A stretch of DNA of 64,000 bases from an uncultured Victivallaceae bacterium (GTDB lineage Bacteria; Verrucomicrobiota; Lentisphaeria; Victivallales; Victivallaceae). The stretch is taken from contig CALXXL010000001.1 of NCBI GenBank assembly GCA_944392655.1, positions 186,001 to 250,000 of the forward strand, given 5' to 3'. Made by a program: the position numbers and the translations under genes. The notes under the pieces are model-generated. The model searched no databases. It had not been told where the DNA came from and saw nothing but the letters and a program-made list of their open reading frames with translations. Shown here in pieces: positions 52,905-61,485 of this stretch; position 1 is the first letter of the stretch, and each line of letters begins with the position of its first letter.

Positions 52905-52932
52905 TTGACTTTTCTCTGAAGGGTATTATTTT
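52905..52932 (+). promoter_or_regulatory. Promoter of tRNA-Val
   Basis: TTGACT (52905-52910), 16 bases, TATTTT (52927-52932), about 17 bases upstream of the mature tRNA. Reasonable but not perfect match. Confidence 0.5.
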
Positions 52933-52948
52933 AAAGGTCATACGCAAT

Positions 52949-53025
52949 GGGCGTATAGCTCAGTTGGTTAGAGCGCCACGTTGACATCGTGGAGGTCACA
53001 GATTCGAGTTCTGTTACGCCCACCA
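52949..53025 (+). tRNA. tRNA-Val (anticodon GAC)
   Basis: 77 bases with encoded CCA. Acceptor GGGCGTA pairs with TACGCCC; D arm GCTC/GAGC, anticodon arm CCACG-TTGACAT-CGTGG (anticodon GAC), T arm ACAGA-TTCGAGT-TCTGT. No intron or variable arm. It lies directly at the edge of the AT-rich island, a frequent insertion site for integrative elements. Confidence 0.97.
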
Positions 53026-53038
53026 TTTGAAGATTTGA

Positions 53039-53066
53039 GCCGACCGTTAATCCGGTCGGTTTTTTC
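53039..53066 (+). terminator. Terminator after tRNA-Val
   Basis: CCGACCG (53040-53046) pairs with CGGTCGG (53053-53059), followed by seven T. Ends the tRNA transcript. Confidence 0.85.
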
Positions 53067-53088
53067 GTTTTGTGGTAAATTTCAGCAC

Positions 53089-53108
53089 AATTCGCGTTTT
53101 TGCGAATT
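53089..53108. repeat. AT-rich inverted repeat near the left edge of the island
   Basis: AATTCGC (53089-53095) and GCGAATT (53102-53108) form a 7-bp hairpin; directly after it GTTTTG/CAAAAC (53111-53123) forms a second short inverted repeat. Their role is unknown. Confidence 0.5.
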
Positions 53109-53153
53109 TCGTTTTGTCAAAACAAAAGATATTTACTCAAAAAAAACAAAACG

Positions 53154-53194
53154 GAGCAAGATCTTTGCAATGAAAGAACTTGCTTCATTTTTTT
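53154..53194 (+). terminator. Terminator-like hairpin in the island
   Basis: AGCAAG-A-TCTTT (53155-53166) pairs with AAAGA-A-CTTGCT (53173-53184) around GCAATG, with an adjacent T-run from 53187. A good rho-independent signal although no gene upstream ends near it. It could end read-through from the tRNA promoter, or belong to an unseen small RNA. Confidence 0.6.
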
Positions 53195-53599
53195 ACAGGG
53201 ATATTATTTGAAAAAGGAATTGTATTTCGGAAAAATCAATCCCTTTTCTGATCGATCTCAAGGAGAGGCATAGGGAATTGTGATTTCAGAATTAATCGTG
53301 AAACATCTTTTTCTGTTCCGTCCATGAGTTGGGGAAACATTGATGTATACTTTCCTGTATTCATTCCCACTTGCTAAAAGGGAAAATGTTGCAGGATAAT
53401 AAAAATATTTCAAACCAAAAGAAATGTCAGATAGTGTGTAGCTACTACATTTTAATCCTTCGGAAGTTATCTATAGTACCTGAATTCTAATAAAAGAGAA
53501 CGACTTTTTCTCAAAATAAAATGTCTGTATTTTTATCAAGAATCAAAAAACGTTCCGAAAAATAGTTATATTGCCGACATTGAAAAAAAATACGTTATG
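53195..53599. other. AT-rich gene-free stretch
   Basis: About 400 bases without a credible reading frame, tRNA or conserved motif. Base composition is clearly AT-rich. Nothing resembling an integrase remnant or a copy of the tRNA-Val 3' end was found. It separates the tRNA from the 3' end of the two-gene unit. Confidence 0.6.
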
Positions 53600-54019
53600 T
53601 TATTCCGCAATTTTTTTAAGAGCTCGTTCTTTTTGTAAAAGCAGCTGCAAATATGTATTTTCATCTTCAGTACGTTTTTGCTTTTGTTCTAATCGTTTTA
53701 TCTCTTTCTCATACTCATCAAGGAGTTTTTTGTATTCATCTCTTTGCTGCTCAAAAAGATTTTTTTGAGTCAGAAAACGATCAGCCAACTCAAAAAGCTT
53801 CTTTTCATATTCTGCAGATGCGGTGACATAACCTTCTTTTTTCCCATCAAGTTTTCCTGCTTTATAAACAGAAGCTGTAAAAGGATTGTCTTCTTGTATT
53901 TCACGACGTCTATTTTCTTTTATGCCATCAACTATTCCGTGATCAGCTATATCCTTAATAAGTTCCACTGCTCTAACGTCAGGTAGCAGTGTTTTTATGA
54001 TAAATTTTCCGAATCCCAT
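53600..54019 (-). CDS. Coiled-coil protein of the AT-rich two-gene unit
   Basis: 139 residues. N-terminal helices (KFIIKTLLPDVRAVELIKDI), a Gly-Lys-Asp-rich turn near residues 55-64, then a Glu/Lys/Gln-rich coiled coil from about 68 to the end. No signal peptide. Start ATG 54019 has a strong ribosome site (AAAGGAGAG) inside the 3' end of the upstream gene, with a 25-base overlap, so both are made from one mRNA. Family unrecognised. Lower GC than the rest of the window. Confidence 0.75.
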   Translation of the reverse strand: MGFGKFIIKTLLPDVRAVELIKDIADHGIVDGIKENRRREIQEDNPFTASVYKAGKLDGKKEGYVTASAEYEKKLFELADRFLTQKNLFEQQRDEYKKLLDEYEKEIKRLEQKQKRTEDENTYLQLLLQKERALKKIAE

Positions 54020-55239
54020 ACTGAACTCTCCTTTAGATTAAGTTGTTCGCCTTGAATCATTTTGTTGAAACTACCCAAGATAAATTCTTCCTTTACTTTT
54101 GCAATAAAATCATGATCAGTCATTAGCCGATAAAGAGTCACTGCAATCCCTCCGAAATCAAGATGTTTCCAAGCATCTGCTTTTCCCATATGGGCACTTA
54201 CAGCAACATAAATAACATTACTTGTAGATGCTATCAAATTTGAATAAAGGAGCAGTTTTCTAGTTTTTACCTCGTATACTTCCCTACTGACATATTTATC
54301 ATGATCATAGAATAAACCATGTATCAAACCAATAATCATGTTGATTATTATTGCATATGCGGCCTGTTTTCCGATTGTTTGCAAATCTCTTGTCAAACAT
54401 AAAGAATCATACTGTTCCAAATAAAGCTTGCCCGCAAGATCTTCTGAAAACACGGATAATGCGGGGATTGGCAAACCCATTTTAGTAAACTTATCAGATT
54501 CCAAGTGTACAGCTTCTGCAAAAATGGCAGCAGGAAGTCTCAATTTATCTTCCTTAAAACTGAAGTAAGCATCTTTGAAGCCATGGATCAATGTTGTTTC
54601 TTTAAGGAAATAATGCGTGTTTCTATCAATATCGAAGGTACGCAAAGTATTCATTGTACATGTATCAGTCATAATATTCATTGTGCCGAATACCCAACCT
54701 AAAATAGGATCATGGCCTAATGTTTTCATTCGATGATTCCGGCCATTCAAATTTAATCCGAATGCCGCAGAACCTTTTATTGCGTCGTATGGTACAGAAC
54801 TGGATATGATTTCCATCCATGTTTTATAAGATTTTTCACTTTGTTTAATATCATAACCGCTTTTAGGATCATCGGGATTTCGGAGATGTTTTTTTCTAAA
54901 CTCAGCATTTCGTTCTTTAACACGATCTTTAATTGATTTGTCATTTTCTGCCAACCTTTGGTCTTGATCAGACGATTCTCCAAAATGAGAAGTCATGTCA
55001 ATAATAACCCAGCGAAGAACTTGCAATGCTGTTGCAAAGAACAGAAATACGCAATCGGTTTTATTGAAACCAGTTTGTTTTTCGAATTCATCTTCCAAAT
55101 TGTTCAGCAGAGATTCTGCATTTTTTGCAACGTCTGCAACGCGCAAAGATTCATCTGCAATGAGTTGCATATTATCTAAGATATTTTGTGTATTTTCGTA
55201 AATAAAAGCCCGCTTTTTTCTCAAATCATCCAAAGACAT
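53995..55239 (-). CDS. Membrane protein of the AT-rich two-gene unit
   Basis: 414 residues. N-terminal helical region (about 1-60), hydrophobic segments near 63-82, 290-311 and 329-349 and a central soluble part with GHDPILGWVFGTMNIMT (175-191), a clearly conserved-looking Gly/Asp/Trp motif. AGGA ribosome site before ATG 55239. Family unrecognised. The pairing with a downstream coiled-coil gene in an AT-rich island next to a tRNA fits an accessory, perhaps defence-related, cassette; that is inference. Confidence 0.8.
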   Translation of the reverse strand: MSLDDLRKKRAFIYENTQNILDNMQLIADESLRVADVAKNAESLLNNLEDEFEKQTGFNKTDCVFLFFATALQVLRWVIIDMTSHFGESSDQDQRLAENDKSIKDRVKERNAEFRKKHLRNPDDPKSGYDIKQSEKSYKTWMEIISSSVPYDAIKGSAAFGLNLNGRNHRMKTLGHDPILGWVFGTMNIMTDTCTMNTLRTFDIDRNTHYFLKETTLIHGFKDAYFSFKEDKLRLPAAIFAEAVHLESDKFTKMGLPIPALSVFSEDLAGKLYLEQYDSLCLTRDLQTIGKQAAYAIIINMIIGLIHGLFYDHDKYVSREVYEVKTRKLLLYSNLIASTSNVIYVAVSAHMGKADAWKHLDFGGIAVTLYRLMTDHDFIAKVKEEFILGSFNKMIQGEQLNLKESSVWDSENLS

Positions 55240-55621
55240 ATATTATTGTCCTTTTTTGCTAAACTCATAGATAATTGCGTCTCTATTCTAGGTTGAACAA
55301 CTTTTATTAAAAAATTGACATAAATGATTTTATTCTACTATATCACATCGCTTTTCGATTGCAAATTCCGGAATAGATTTTGTCCGGTGTTCGATATTGG
55401 AGTGTAAAATGAATTCGTTTTTTTGGGGGGTAAAAATACAGACTCCTCTGCAGTTTGTGTGAAAAAAAGGGGGGTAAGAGAATATCCAGTTCCTTTGTGC
55501 AACCAAGAGGCAATCCGGAATAATCGGTCTCGCAACTATCGATTATGCCATTTTTTTATTTTTTGTTGCTGGAGAGAATTGTCTCTAAAAAGTTGTGACA
55601 GTGATATTGCGGTTCCGGAGC
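55240..55621. other. Gene-free stretch at the right edge of the island
   Basis: Mixed sequence without a credible gene; contains the upstream region of the 53995-55239 gene on the minus strand. Two G-runs of six (near 55426 and 55474) occur within a short T/A-rich context. Composition returns to the window average near 55600. No promoter of clear quality for the minus-strand genes was found. Confidence 0.5.
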
Positions 55622-55625
55622 GCAC

Positions 55626-55654
55626 TTGACATTTGCCGGGTAAAGGGATATATT
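55626..55654 (+). promoter_or_regulatory. Consensus promoter of the Flp/Tad operon
   Basis: TTGACA (55626-55631), 17 bases and TATATT (55649-55654): nearly ideal, consistent with high expression of the pilins. A roughly 60-base leader precedes the first pilin ATG. Confidence 0.85.
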
Positions 55655-55721
55655 ATTTATACTATTATGATAGGGGTATATCATTCACAGACAACGTTAC
55701 AACGATAGGGGATCCGGATTT

Positions 55722-55973
55722 ATGAGAACTATATTAAAGAAGCGTGCGGTTATGATGGAATATGTCATTATAGCTGTGCTGATAGCAGCTGCGGTAGTGG
55801 TAGCAGTTATTATGTTTGGCAAGAATGTTTCCAAGGAGATGAATGTTGCCACGCAGGCCATGAGTGATGCCAAGGGGGCCGAGACTTCGCAGAAAGATGT
55901 TCAGACTGGCACCACCAGTGATATCAAGAAGGCCAATGAGCACGAAAAAGCGATGCACAATTACGACAAGTAA
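55722..55973 (+). CDS. flp: Flp-like major pilin, copy 1
   Basis: 83 residues, a short Flp-type pilin with a class III leader: MRTILKKR, then A-V-M-M-E-Y with Glu at +5 and Tyr at +6, and a hydrophobic helix VIIAVLIAAAVVVAVIMFG. The C-terminal third is charged and ends EHEKAMHNYDK. No Gly precedes the cleavage site. Ribosome site AGGGGAT. Nearly identical N- and C-termini to copy 2, 26 bases downstream. Would be processed by the adjacent prepilin peptidase. Confidence 0.85.
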   Translation: MRTILKKRAVMMEYVIIAVLIAAAVVVAVIMFGKNVSKEMNVATQAMSDAKGAETSQKDVQTGTTSDIKKANEHEKAMHNYDK

Positions 55974-55999
55974 CCGAGTTTACTCCTGAGGGATCGAGG

Positions 56000-56251
56000 A
56001 TGAGAGTCATATTAAAGAAGCGTGCGGTTATGATGGAATATGTCATCATAGCTGTGCTGATAGCGGCTGCGGTAGTAGTCGCGGTAATTATGTTTGGCAA
56101 GAACGTCTCGCATGAGATGAATGTTGCGACCAAGTCCATGAGTGATGCCAAAGGTGCGGAGAATTACCAGGGTGAGCTCAAGAGTAACTCAGCCAGTGAC
56201 ATCAAAAAGGCTAACGAGCACGAAAAAGCGATGCACAATTACGACAAGTGA
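56000..56251 (+). CDS. flp: Flp-like major pilin, copy 2
   Basis: 83 residues, paralogue of copy 1: only 2 of the first 44 residues differ, and the last 18 are identical. The middle (about 45-65) differs: the first copy has AETSQKDVQTGTT there, this one AENYQGELKSNSA. A terminator after it limits expression of downstream genes. Divergence confined to the exposed middle suggests antigenic or partner variation, which is inference. Confidence 0.85.
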   Translation: MRVILKKRAVMMEYVIIAVLIAAAVVVAVIMFGKNVSHEMNVATKSMSDAKGAENYQGELKSNSASDIKKANEHEKAMHNYDK

Positions 56252-56277
56252 TTTTTCGTTTTCATAGTTAAAAGATT

Positions 56278-56315
56278 GACGGATGCTCGTATTATTATCG
56301 GGTATCCGTCTTTTT
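56278..56315 (+). terminator. Internal terminator after the Flp pilins
   Basis: GACGGAT (56278-56284) and ATCCGTC (56304-56310) plus inner CTCG/CGGG pairs, then five T. It lies just before the prepilin peptidase gene, a usual way to keep the pilin mRNA much more abundant than the machine's mRNA. Confidence 0.75.
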
Positions 56316-56331
56316 ATAAAGCGGATTACGG

Positions 56332-56877
56332 ATGGATTATCTGATTCTTGTAAAAATCGTTCTGGCATTGCCCTGGCTGCTCTGTCTTTCCATTCGTGAT
56401 ATCCGGAAGCACGAGTTGCCGAATGCCTGGGTAATGGGTGGGATACTTGTGATGCTGGCGATTGCGTTAGGTGTCGGGGTAGAATATCTCATAGGCTCAT
56501 TGGTCACGGCCTTTTTCTCATCGCTTTTTCTGCTGCTGCCGTTTTTTCTGCGTGCGGCGGGAGCTGGTGATGTGAAGATGCTTTTTGCGGCGGGGTTGAT
56601 TGCCGGTCCCTGGAACACCTTGAATCTGATACTGTTAGTTTCGCTGTCCGGGTTGGTGTTAGCGTGTGTGATGTTATTTCTCCGTCAGGTCAATCCGGTA
56701 AGGGTAAAGCATTTCTGCCGTTGTCTGTTTGATTTTCGTTATGACCGTGTGGAGGGGCGTCGAAATCTTCCCTCGCCGGAAACGGAGAGTTGCCGGGTAC
56801 CTTTCGGGGTAGCGATTTCTGCGGGTCTTTTACTGAATCTGCTGTTGCAGCTGTTTTACTCTATGGAGGTTGCGTAA
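56332..56877 (+). CDS. tadV: Prepilin peptidase TadV/CpaA
   Basis: 181 residues, six hydrophobic segments. A24-type aspartates: the first in SIRDIRKHELPN and the second in the GAGDVKMLF motif (GxGD). Cleaves Flp and TadE/F leader peptides at the inner membrane. TAA overlaps the next ATG by one base. Confidence 0.9.
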   Translation: MDYLILVKIVLALPWLLCLSIRDIRKHELPNAWVMGGILVMLAIALGVGVEYLIGSLVTAFFSSLFLLLPFFLRAAGAGDVKMLFAAGLIAGPWNTLNLILLVSLSGLVLACVMLFLRQVNPVRVKHFCRCLFDFRYDRVEGRRNLPSPETESCRVPFGVAISAGLLLNLLLQLFYSMEVA

Positions 56878-57548
56878 TGAGACGCAGATCAGGTTTTCTG
56901 AAGCGTAAAGATGGTGCGGCGCTGTTGGAATTTGTATTCTGTTTTCCTATTTTATTCATACTGTTTCTTTTTGCGGTGCAGTTTGCCTACATAATGCTTA
57001 CCTGGCAGGTGGTGCATTATTCGGCCTATATGGGGGCGCGTTCTGCCATGACGGTGAACAATCTTCAGCGTAAGAGTCGTGCGGAGAGTGTGGTAAAGCG
57101 TATTCTTGCGGTGGTTTCGGCCTCTCCGTCGGACTCCCGGGAAGCGGGGGATCGTGCGGATGACAAATACATCAAGCTGGATGGATGGGGTCGTCTTCCG
57201 AACACGAAATATCTTGACCAGCAGGTTGATGTAGATATTCCCATATTGGATATAGATCCCCGTGGAGTTCAATGTACGGTAAAGTTCAAGATGTTTCTCC
57301 AGGTGCCGGTAGCCGGCCGGATAATCAGTTTTTTTGCTAAGCCGGACAAGACGGAGGAGGAACTCAAGTGGGCGGAAAAACTTGATAATCAATCTTATGC
57401 GCTTAATCCTGCATTGCTTTCGCAGTACTCTAATGAGTTGGAAGTAAGTGGAAAAGAAGACAAGATAAAGTATCCGTATATCACCTTGAGTTCGAGTTGT
57501 GTAATTCCGATTCCCTACGCGACCAAATTTTATCCATTGACCAGATGA
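56877..57548 (+). CDS. TadE-like minor pilin
   Basis: 223 residues from ATG 56877; a longer in-frame start lies inside the peptidase gene and is rejected. RKDGAALLEFVFCFPILFILFL is the TadE-type leader and helix (Gly-Ala-x-x-Glu-Phe). A long periplasmic part follows. Overlaps the next start (ATGA). Confidence 0.82.
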   Translation: MRRRSGFLKRKDGAALLEFVFCFPILFILFLFAVQFAYIMLTWQVVHYSAYMGARSAMTVNNLQRKSRAESVVKRILAVVSASPSDSREAGDRADDKYIKLDGWGRLPNTKYLDQQVDVDIPILDIDPRGVQCTVKFKMFLQVPVAGRIISFFAKPDKTEEELKWAEKLDNQSYALNPALLSQYSNELEVSGKEDKIKYPYITLSSSCVIPIPYATKFYPLTR

Positions 57549-59257
57549 GTGCGCCCTATCCAACAATATGGACTGTTTTTTCCGGCCGCTGTCGTGAGCT
57601 TGCGGTAGACAGCAAAGGTGCGGCGTTAGCCGTCACGCTTGCGTTTGTCATGCCGATCTACCTTTTGGTTATCGGCATTTACGGGGTAGGAGAAGTTGTG
57701 CGCAACAAGATCGAGCTTCAGAATGCGGCGGATGCGGCGGCCTACTCTGCTGCGGTGGTTCAGGCGGACTATCTCAGCCGCATAGCCACGGTGAACAAGG
57801 CGATGGCGTGGACTTACGTTGATCTTCAGAAGCGTTCGCTGGATCTGGCGATGGATCTATTCTGCAAATATGTTTTCCTGCAGTTCCAGAAAGATTTCAA
57901 CATGGTTCGTCAGAAGAACACTCCGTGTCACATGCATGTGCCGGGTCTGCACTATAACTGTGGTACTGATATACTTGTAAATGATATTATTCTGAAGATA
58001 GCGGGAACTGGTGCGGGTGTGCCTGAGCTGGCGAAAGCGTTCAACGGGCAGGGTATGCTGGACCGTTTTCTTCTGGCGCAGCTGGTTTACACGACCACGG
58101 CGGAGATCAAAGGCAAGGGATCCGTTGCCAATATACCCAAAGTAGCGGAGCACAGTTTGAGCATCACCAAAATGATGCTGAAGCTGAACAATTTGCGTAA
58201 AGAGTATCCGGAAAAGGTCAGGGAAACTGCGCGTCAGATCGCTGCTGCCAACATGATGGAGTGCCAAGACGATTACATGATCAATGTTTCGATGGGGGAT
58301 GCGAACACCTGTTTTTTCACCATGCCTGGCATGGAAGAGTATGAGAAGACCTTCATCTCCTTTGCAGATCCCTCGCTCAAGGATTTCTCGCCCAAAAAGG
58401 TCTTCGGTCCTGGTACGGATGACTGGATTGTCCGTAAAAGTCCTGTTGGGTTCTGGCGGGTCTACAAGCAGACGGACACCCATCTTTATGCCAAGTGGGA
58501 CTGGTTCTGGACGCGTTGGGTTCATATAAGTCTCGGGGAGATCCAGCTTCATATGCCGCCTATATTCCCCGGCGGCGGCACAGGTCGTGGACATCCTGAG
58601 TACCATGGTTACGACAGTTTCTTTCCGCTTATCAAGAAGGATCTTCCGATTGGACTTGCGGTTCCGCCTGCGATTCCGCTGACTTTAACGCCGCTGTACT
58701 TTGGGAAAGGCGGCTCGATTACGGTGGCGATTGTGCGCAAGACGAGCAATCCATTTTCGGTATTCAATGGAGGCCGTTCGCTTACTGCTCCGGCGATACT
58801 ATCGGCATTCAATCCGTCGGTCGCGGGAGGCAACCGTCCGGAATACATGTGCGCGATAGCCTCGGCGCGTGCCGGTTACAAATCCTATGACAAGGACCGG
58901 GAAAAGAAGCGCAAGAGTGCCGACTATCTGCTTGGCTATACTGTCGCCGAAGGTGAGAAGGCGTGGAATCTGGTGGAGACGGATTGGGATGCGGTAATGC
59001 TTCCGGTCCGTAATGCCTGGGATCTCTGTGCCGGGGTGGGCGAGGCTCAGGCGTTCACGGTGGGCAGCGGCAACATTCTCAAAGAGATCATGCTGGACAA
59101 GAAGAACTGGGTGAATGGCAAGGGTGAAAAGGTTGATGAGAAGAACCTGCCCGACTGGGAGAAGCTGAAGCCACCTGCCGGTCTTATTACAGATGGCAAA
59201 GAAGATAAGGATGGCAAACTCCAGTGGGACAAACTTCGTGATTATCTGGGGCATTAG
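57545..59257 (+). CDS. TadG-like pilus assembly protein
   Basis: 570 residues from ATG 57545. Single N-terminal helix (ALAVTLAFVMPIYLLVIGIYG) and the TadG hallmark LQNAADAAAYSAAV directly after it. A long extracellular Lys/Gly/Pro-rich region follows (for example PIFPGGGTGRGHP). TadG proteins are surface-exposed minor pilins of Flp pili. Chosen start lies in an ATGA overlap with the preceding gene. Confidence 0.8.
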   Translation: MSAPYPTIWTVFSGRCRELAVDSKGAALAVTLAFVMPIYLLVIGIYGVGEVVRNKIELQNAADAAAYSAAVVQADYLSRIATVNKAMAWTYVDLQKRSLDLAMDLFCKYVFLQFQKDFNMVRQKNTPCHMHVPGLHYNCGTDILVNDIILKIAGTGAGVPELAKAFNGQGMLDRFLLAQLVYTTTAEIKGKGSVANIPKVAEHSLSITKMMLKLNNLRKEYPEKVRETARQIAAANMMECQDDYMINVSMGDANTCFFTMPGMEEYEKTFISFADPSLKDFSPKKVFGPGTDDWIVRKSPVGFWRVYKQTDTHLYAKWDWFWTRWVHISLGEIQLHMPPIFPGGGTGRGHPEYHGYDSFFPLIKKDLPIGLAVPPAIPLTLTPLYFGKGGSITVAIVRKTSNPFSVFNGGRSLTAPAILSAFNPSVAGGNRPEYMCAIASARAGYKSYDKDREKKRKSADYLLGYTVAEGEKAWNLVETDWDAVMLPVRNAWDLCAGVGEAQAFTVGSGNILKEIMLDKKNWVNGKGEKVDEKNLPDWEKLKPPAGLITDGKEDKDGKLQWDKLRDYLGH

Positions 59258-59261
59258 AGTT

Positions 59262-59951
59262 ATGAGAGCGAATTTTTTCAAACGGATGAGTTCCAGCCGC
59301 GGCTCCGTGCTGATGGAGTTTGTGCTGGTGCTGCCGGTCTACATGGCGGTGATAGGCGGTATACTCTGGTTGGGGATGAAATCACTGGATGCGATAAATC
59401 TCCGGGCGGCCGATCACTGGGGTGTCTGGATGGCTGGCAACCGTTTTTCGATGCGTTTGCCGGCGATAACCGCGTTGCAGTCTATGTTTCCCCGGACGAC
59501 GCTGATTACCACGTCGCAGGAGCGTGCGCTGACTGGGGAACACTCGTTTCTGCAATTTATCGGTTCCAAGACCACGCTTTACGAGACGCGACCGGAGTTT
59601 CTTGACAACTGGATCAACATGCCTTACACTGCGCGGGGGGAGAGCAAACCATTCTCGATACCGGAGTTTCAGCTCACCTCCTCCCGTTACGGGAACAAAT
59701 ATACGCAATGTATAATTATGCGTACGAAAGGTTCGGATACGGACAAGCGCCACTGGGATTCGAGTCTGGTCGCCAAACATAACGTCTGGAAGTTTGAGTC
59801 GAAGGACGACGAATATCCGAAAGAGTGGAAACTTGAACTACTTGACGATCCCAAATACAAGGATGATACCAAAGAGCAGGAAAAGGAGCCGAAGAAGATA
59901 GATTTTTACACCCGTTATAGCAAATACGAGCAATGGAGCACTAAAAAGTGA
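59262..59951 (+). CDS. TadE/TadF-like minor pilin
   Basis: 229 residues from ATG 59262. SSRGSVLMEFVLVLPVYMAVI matches the TadE/F leader (Gly-Ser-x-x-x-Glu-Phe). Charged extracellular part with many Lys/Glu/Asp at the end. The next gene starts with a GTG overlapping its stop (GTGA). Confidence 0.8.
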   Translation: MRANFFKRMSSSRGSVLMEFVLVLPVYMAVIGGILWLGMKSLDAINLRAADHWGVWMAGNRFSMRLPAITALQSMFPRTTLITTSQERALTGEHSFLQFIGSKTTLYETRPEFLDNWINMPYTARGESKPFSIPEFQLTSSRYGNKYTQCIIMRTKGSDTDKRHWDSSLVAKHNVWKFESKDDEYPKEWKLELLDDPKYKDDTKEQEKEPKKIDFYTRYSKYEQWSTKK

Positions 59952-60415
59952 GGAAATTTCTATTGCCTGCCGGAGTTTTTCTGCTGATCTTTTTTTGCGG
60001 CACCGGTTTTATTCTGTTTTTGCGGGAACCTGGGCGTAATATGGAGAAAAGTTCTTCAGGGACTTCAGTCCGTCTGTTATCGCGTGATACCGGGAGCGGC
60101 GTCCTGCCGCCTTTGCAGCTCCCACCGGGAATAACTGCGCAGCGTTGTCCGGAGAACAGCTGGGAGTACAGTGGCGAGATATCTGCTAATTTTGTCTCTG
60201 CCCGTGGCCGTCTGAGCGCCTGGTTTCAGAACCAGTCGTGGCGTCCGGAGAAGCAGATTACTCTGGATGCGAGTTTAAAGCCCCGGGTTATTTTAACATT
60301 TTCCAACGGGGAATATGAGTTAACACTGCTGATATGGAAAATCGGTACAGATCTTACGGGATTTTCCTACCGGCGGGATAAAAAATCTGATTTTGAAGGA
60401 GAGATAATCCAATGA
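59948..60415 (+). CDS. Anchored protein of unknown function in the tad operon
   Basis: 155 residues from GTG 59948 in a GTGA overlap with the upstream stop. Single N-terminal membrane segment (FLLPAGVFLLIFFCGTGFI), then a beta-rich periplasmic domain. No family recognised. Ends with an ATGA overlap with tadA. Position suggests a pilus assembly accessory. Confidence 0.7.
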   Translation: MRKFLLPAGVFLLIFFCGTGFILFLREPGRNMEKSSSGTSVRLLSRDTGSGVLPPLQLPPGITAQRCPENSWEYSGEISANFVSARGRLSAWFQNQSWRPEKQITLDASLKPRVILTFSNGEYELTLLIWKIGTDLTGFSYRRDKKSDFEGEIIQ

Positions 60416-61485
60416 ATGATAATTCGTCGTTTCTGGTTCTGTTTTTGGCTCCGGTCAAGGAGTATCTTGCGGATGACCGTGTATCGGAAATTCTGATAAA
60501 CGGTCCCGGTCAGATTTATATAGAGCGTAACGGGAAGCTGGAAGAGACGCCTGCCCGTTTTGCGAGTGAGGCGCAGTTGAAGGCCGCCGCGGTGAACATT
60601 GCCAAATCGGTTGACCGTCAGCTTGATGAGCAGCATCCTGATCTGGATGCGCGTCTTCCGGATGGTTCGCGGGTACACGCCACGATTCCACCGATCAGCC
60701 GTTGCGGTACGATATTATCGATCCGTAAGTTCAAAAAGGATATGCTTACCATAGACAAGCTGGAAGAGTACGGCAGTATTCCCCGTGAGGGTGCGTTGCT
60801 TTTGAATGCGATCGTCAAGTTGCGTAAAAACACCATTGTATCCGGGGGTACGTCATCGGGAAAGACCTCAGTACTCAATGCGTTGAGTGGTCTGATTCCG
60901 GAGAACGACCGTATTCTGGTGCTGGAGGATGCCAGTGAGCTTCAGCTTCAGCAGAAGCACTGTGTTTACTTTGAAACGCGCAAGCCGGATAAGAACGGGC
61001 AGGGAGAGTTTTCGATCCGTGAACTTGTCATAGCCTCATTGCGTCTCCGTCCTGACCGTCTGGTAATCGGTGAAATCCGTGGTGGAGAGGCGCTGGATCT
61101 TCTTCAGGCGATGAATACCGGACACTCCGGATCTATGTCGACGATTCATGCGAACAGTCCGATCGACGCTTTAAGCCGTATGGAGACGTGTGCGATATTA
61201 AGTGGAGTAAATCTGCCGTTGACGGCGCTGCGGATGCAGGTTGCCTCAGCCATCAATTGTGTAGTGCATACGATGCGTCTGCCGGATGGTTCGCGCAAGA
61301 TTGTAGAGATAGCGGAAGTTCTGCCGCTTGAAAACGGGGAGTACCGTCTGCGTTCGCTGTTGCGCTGGGAGACGCGTTCGGTATCGCCGGACGGCACCGT
61401 TTCCGGTGGTTTTGTGCTGGGGGAAGAGCCGACCTTCCGCCGTGATGCGGAGTTGCTTCATCTGGAGCTGCCGGATTACCGATGA
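60412..61485 (+). CDS. tadA: TadA/CpaF-type secretion ATPase
   Basis: 357 residues. N-terminal DDRVSEILINGPGQIYIERNG (the typical start of the family), Walker A SGGTSSGKTS, then VIGEIRGGEALDLLQAMNTG and STIHANS as Walker B and His boxes. Hexameric ATPase that powers Flp pilus assembly. Overlaps the kinase gene by 4 bases. Confidence 0.95.
   Translation: MNDNSSFLVLFLAPVKEYLADDRVSEILINGPGQIYIERNGKLEETPARFASEAQLKAAAVNIAKSVDRQLDEQHPDLDARLPDGSRVHATIPPISRCGTILSIRKFKKDMLTIDKLEEYGSIPREGALLLNAIVKLRKNTIVSGGTSSGKTSVLNALSGLIPENDRILVLEDASELQLQQKHCVYFETRKPDKNGQGEFSIRELVIASLRLRPDRLVIGEIRGGEALDLLQAMNTGHSGSMSTIHANSPIDALSRMETCAILSGVNLPLTALRMQVASAINCVVHTMRLPDGSRKIVEIAEVLPLENGEYRLRSLLRWETRSVSPDGTVSGGFVLGEEPTFRRDAELLHLELPDYR

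Larger units (their letters stand above)
55722..56251 (+). repeat. Tandem duplication of the Flp pilin gene
   Basis: Two 252-base genes 278 bases apart share nearly identical first ~130 bases and the last ~54 bases, while the middle third diverges. See the two genes. Confidence 0.9.

Noticed and set aside
53026-55621. Attachment-site repeat of the tRNA-Val 3' end bounding the island
   Set aside because: I searched by eye for a second copy of the TTCGAGTTCTGTTACGCCC end to the right and found none, and no integrase is visible.
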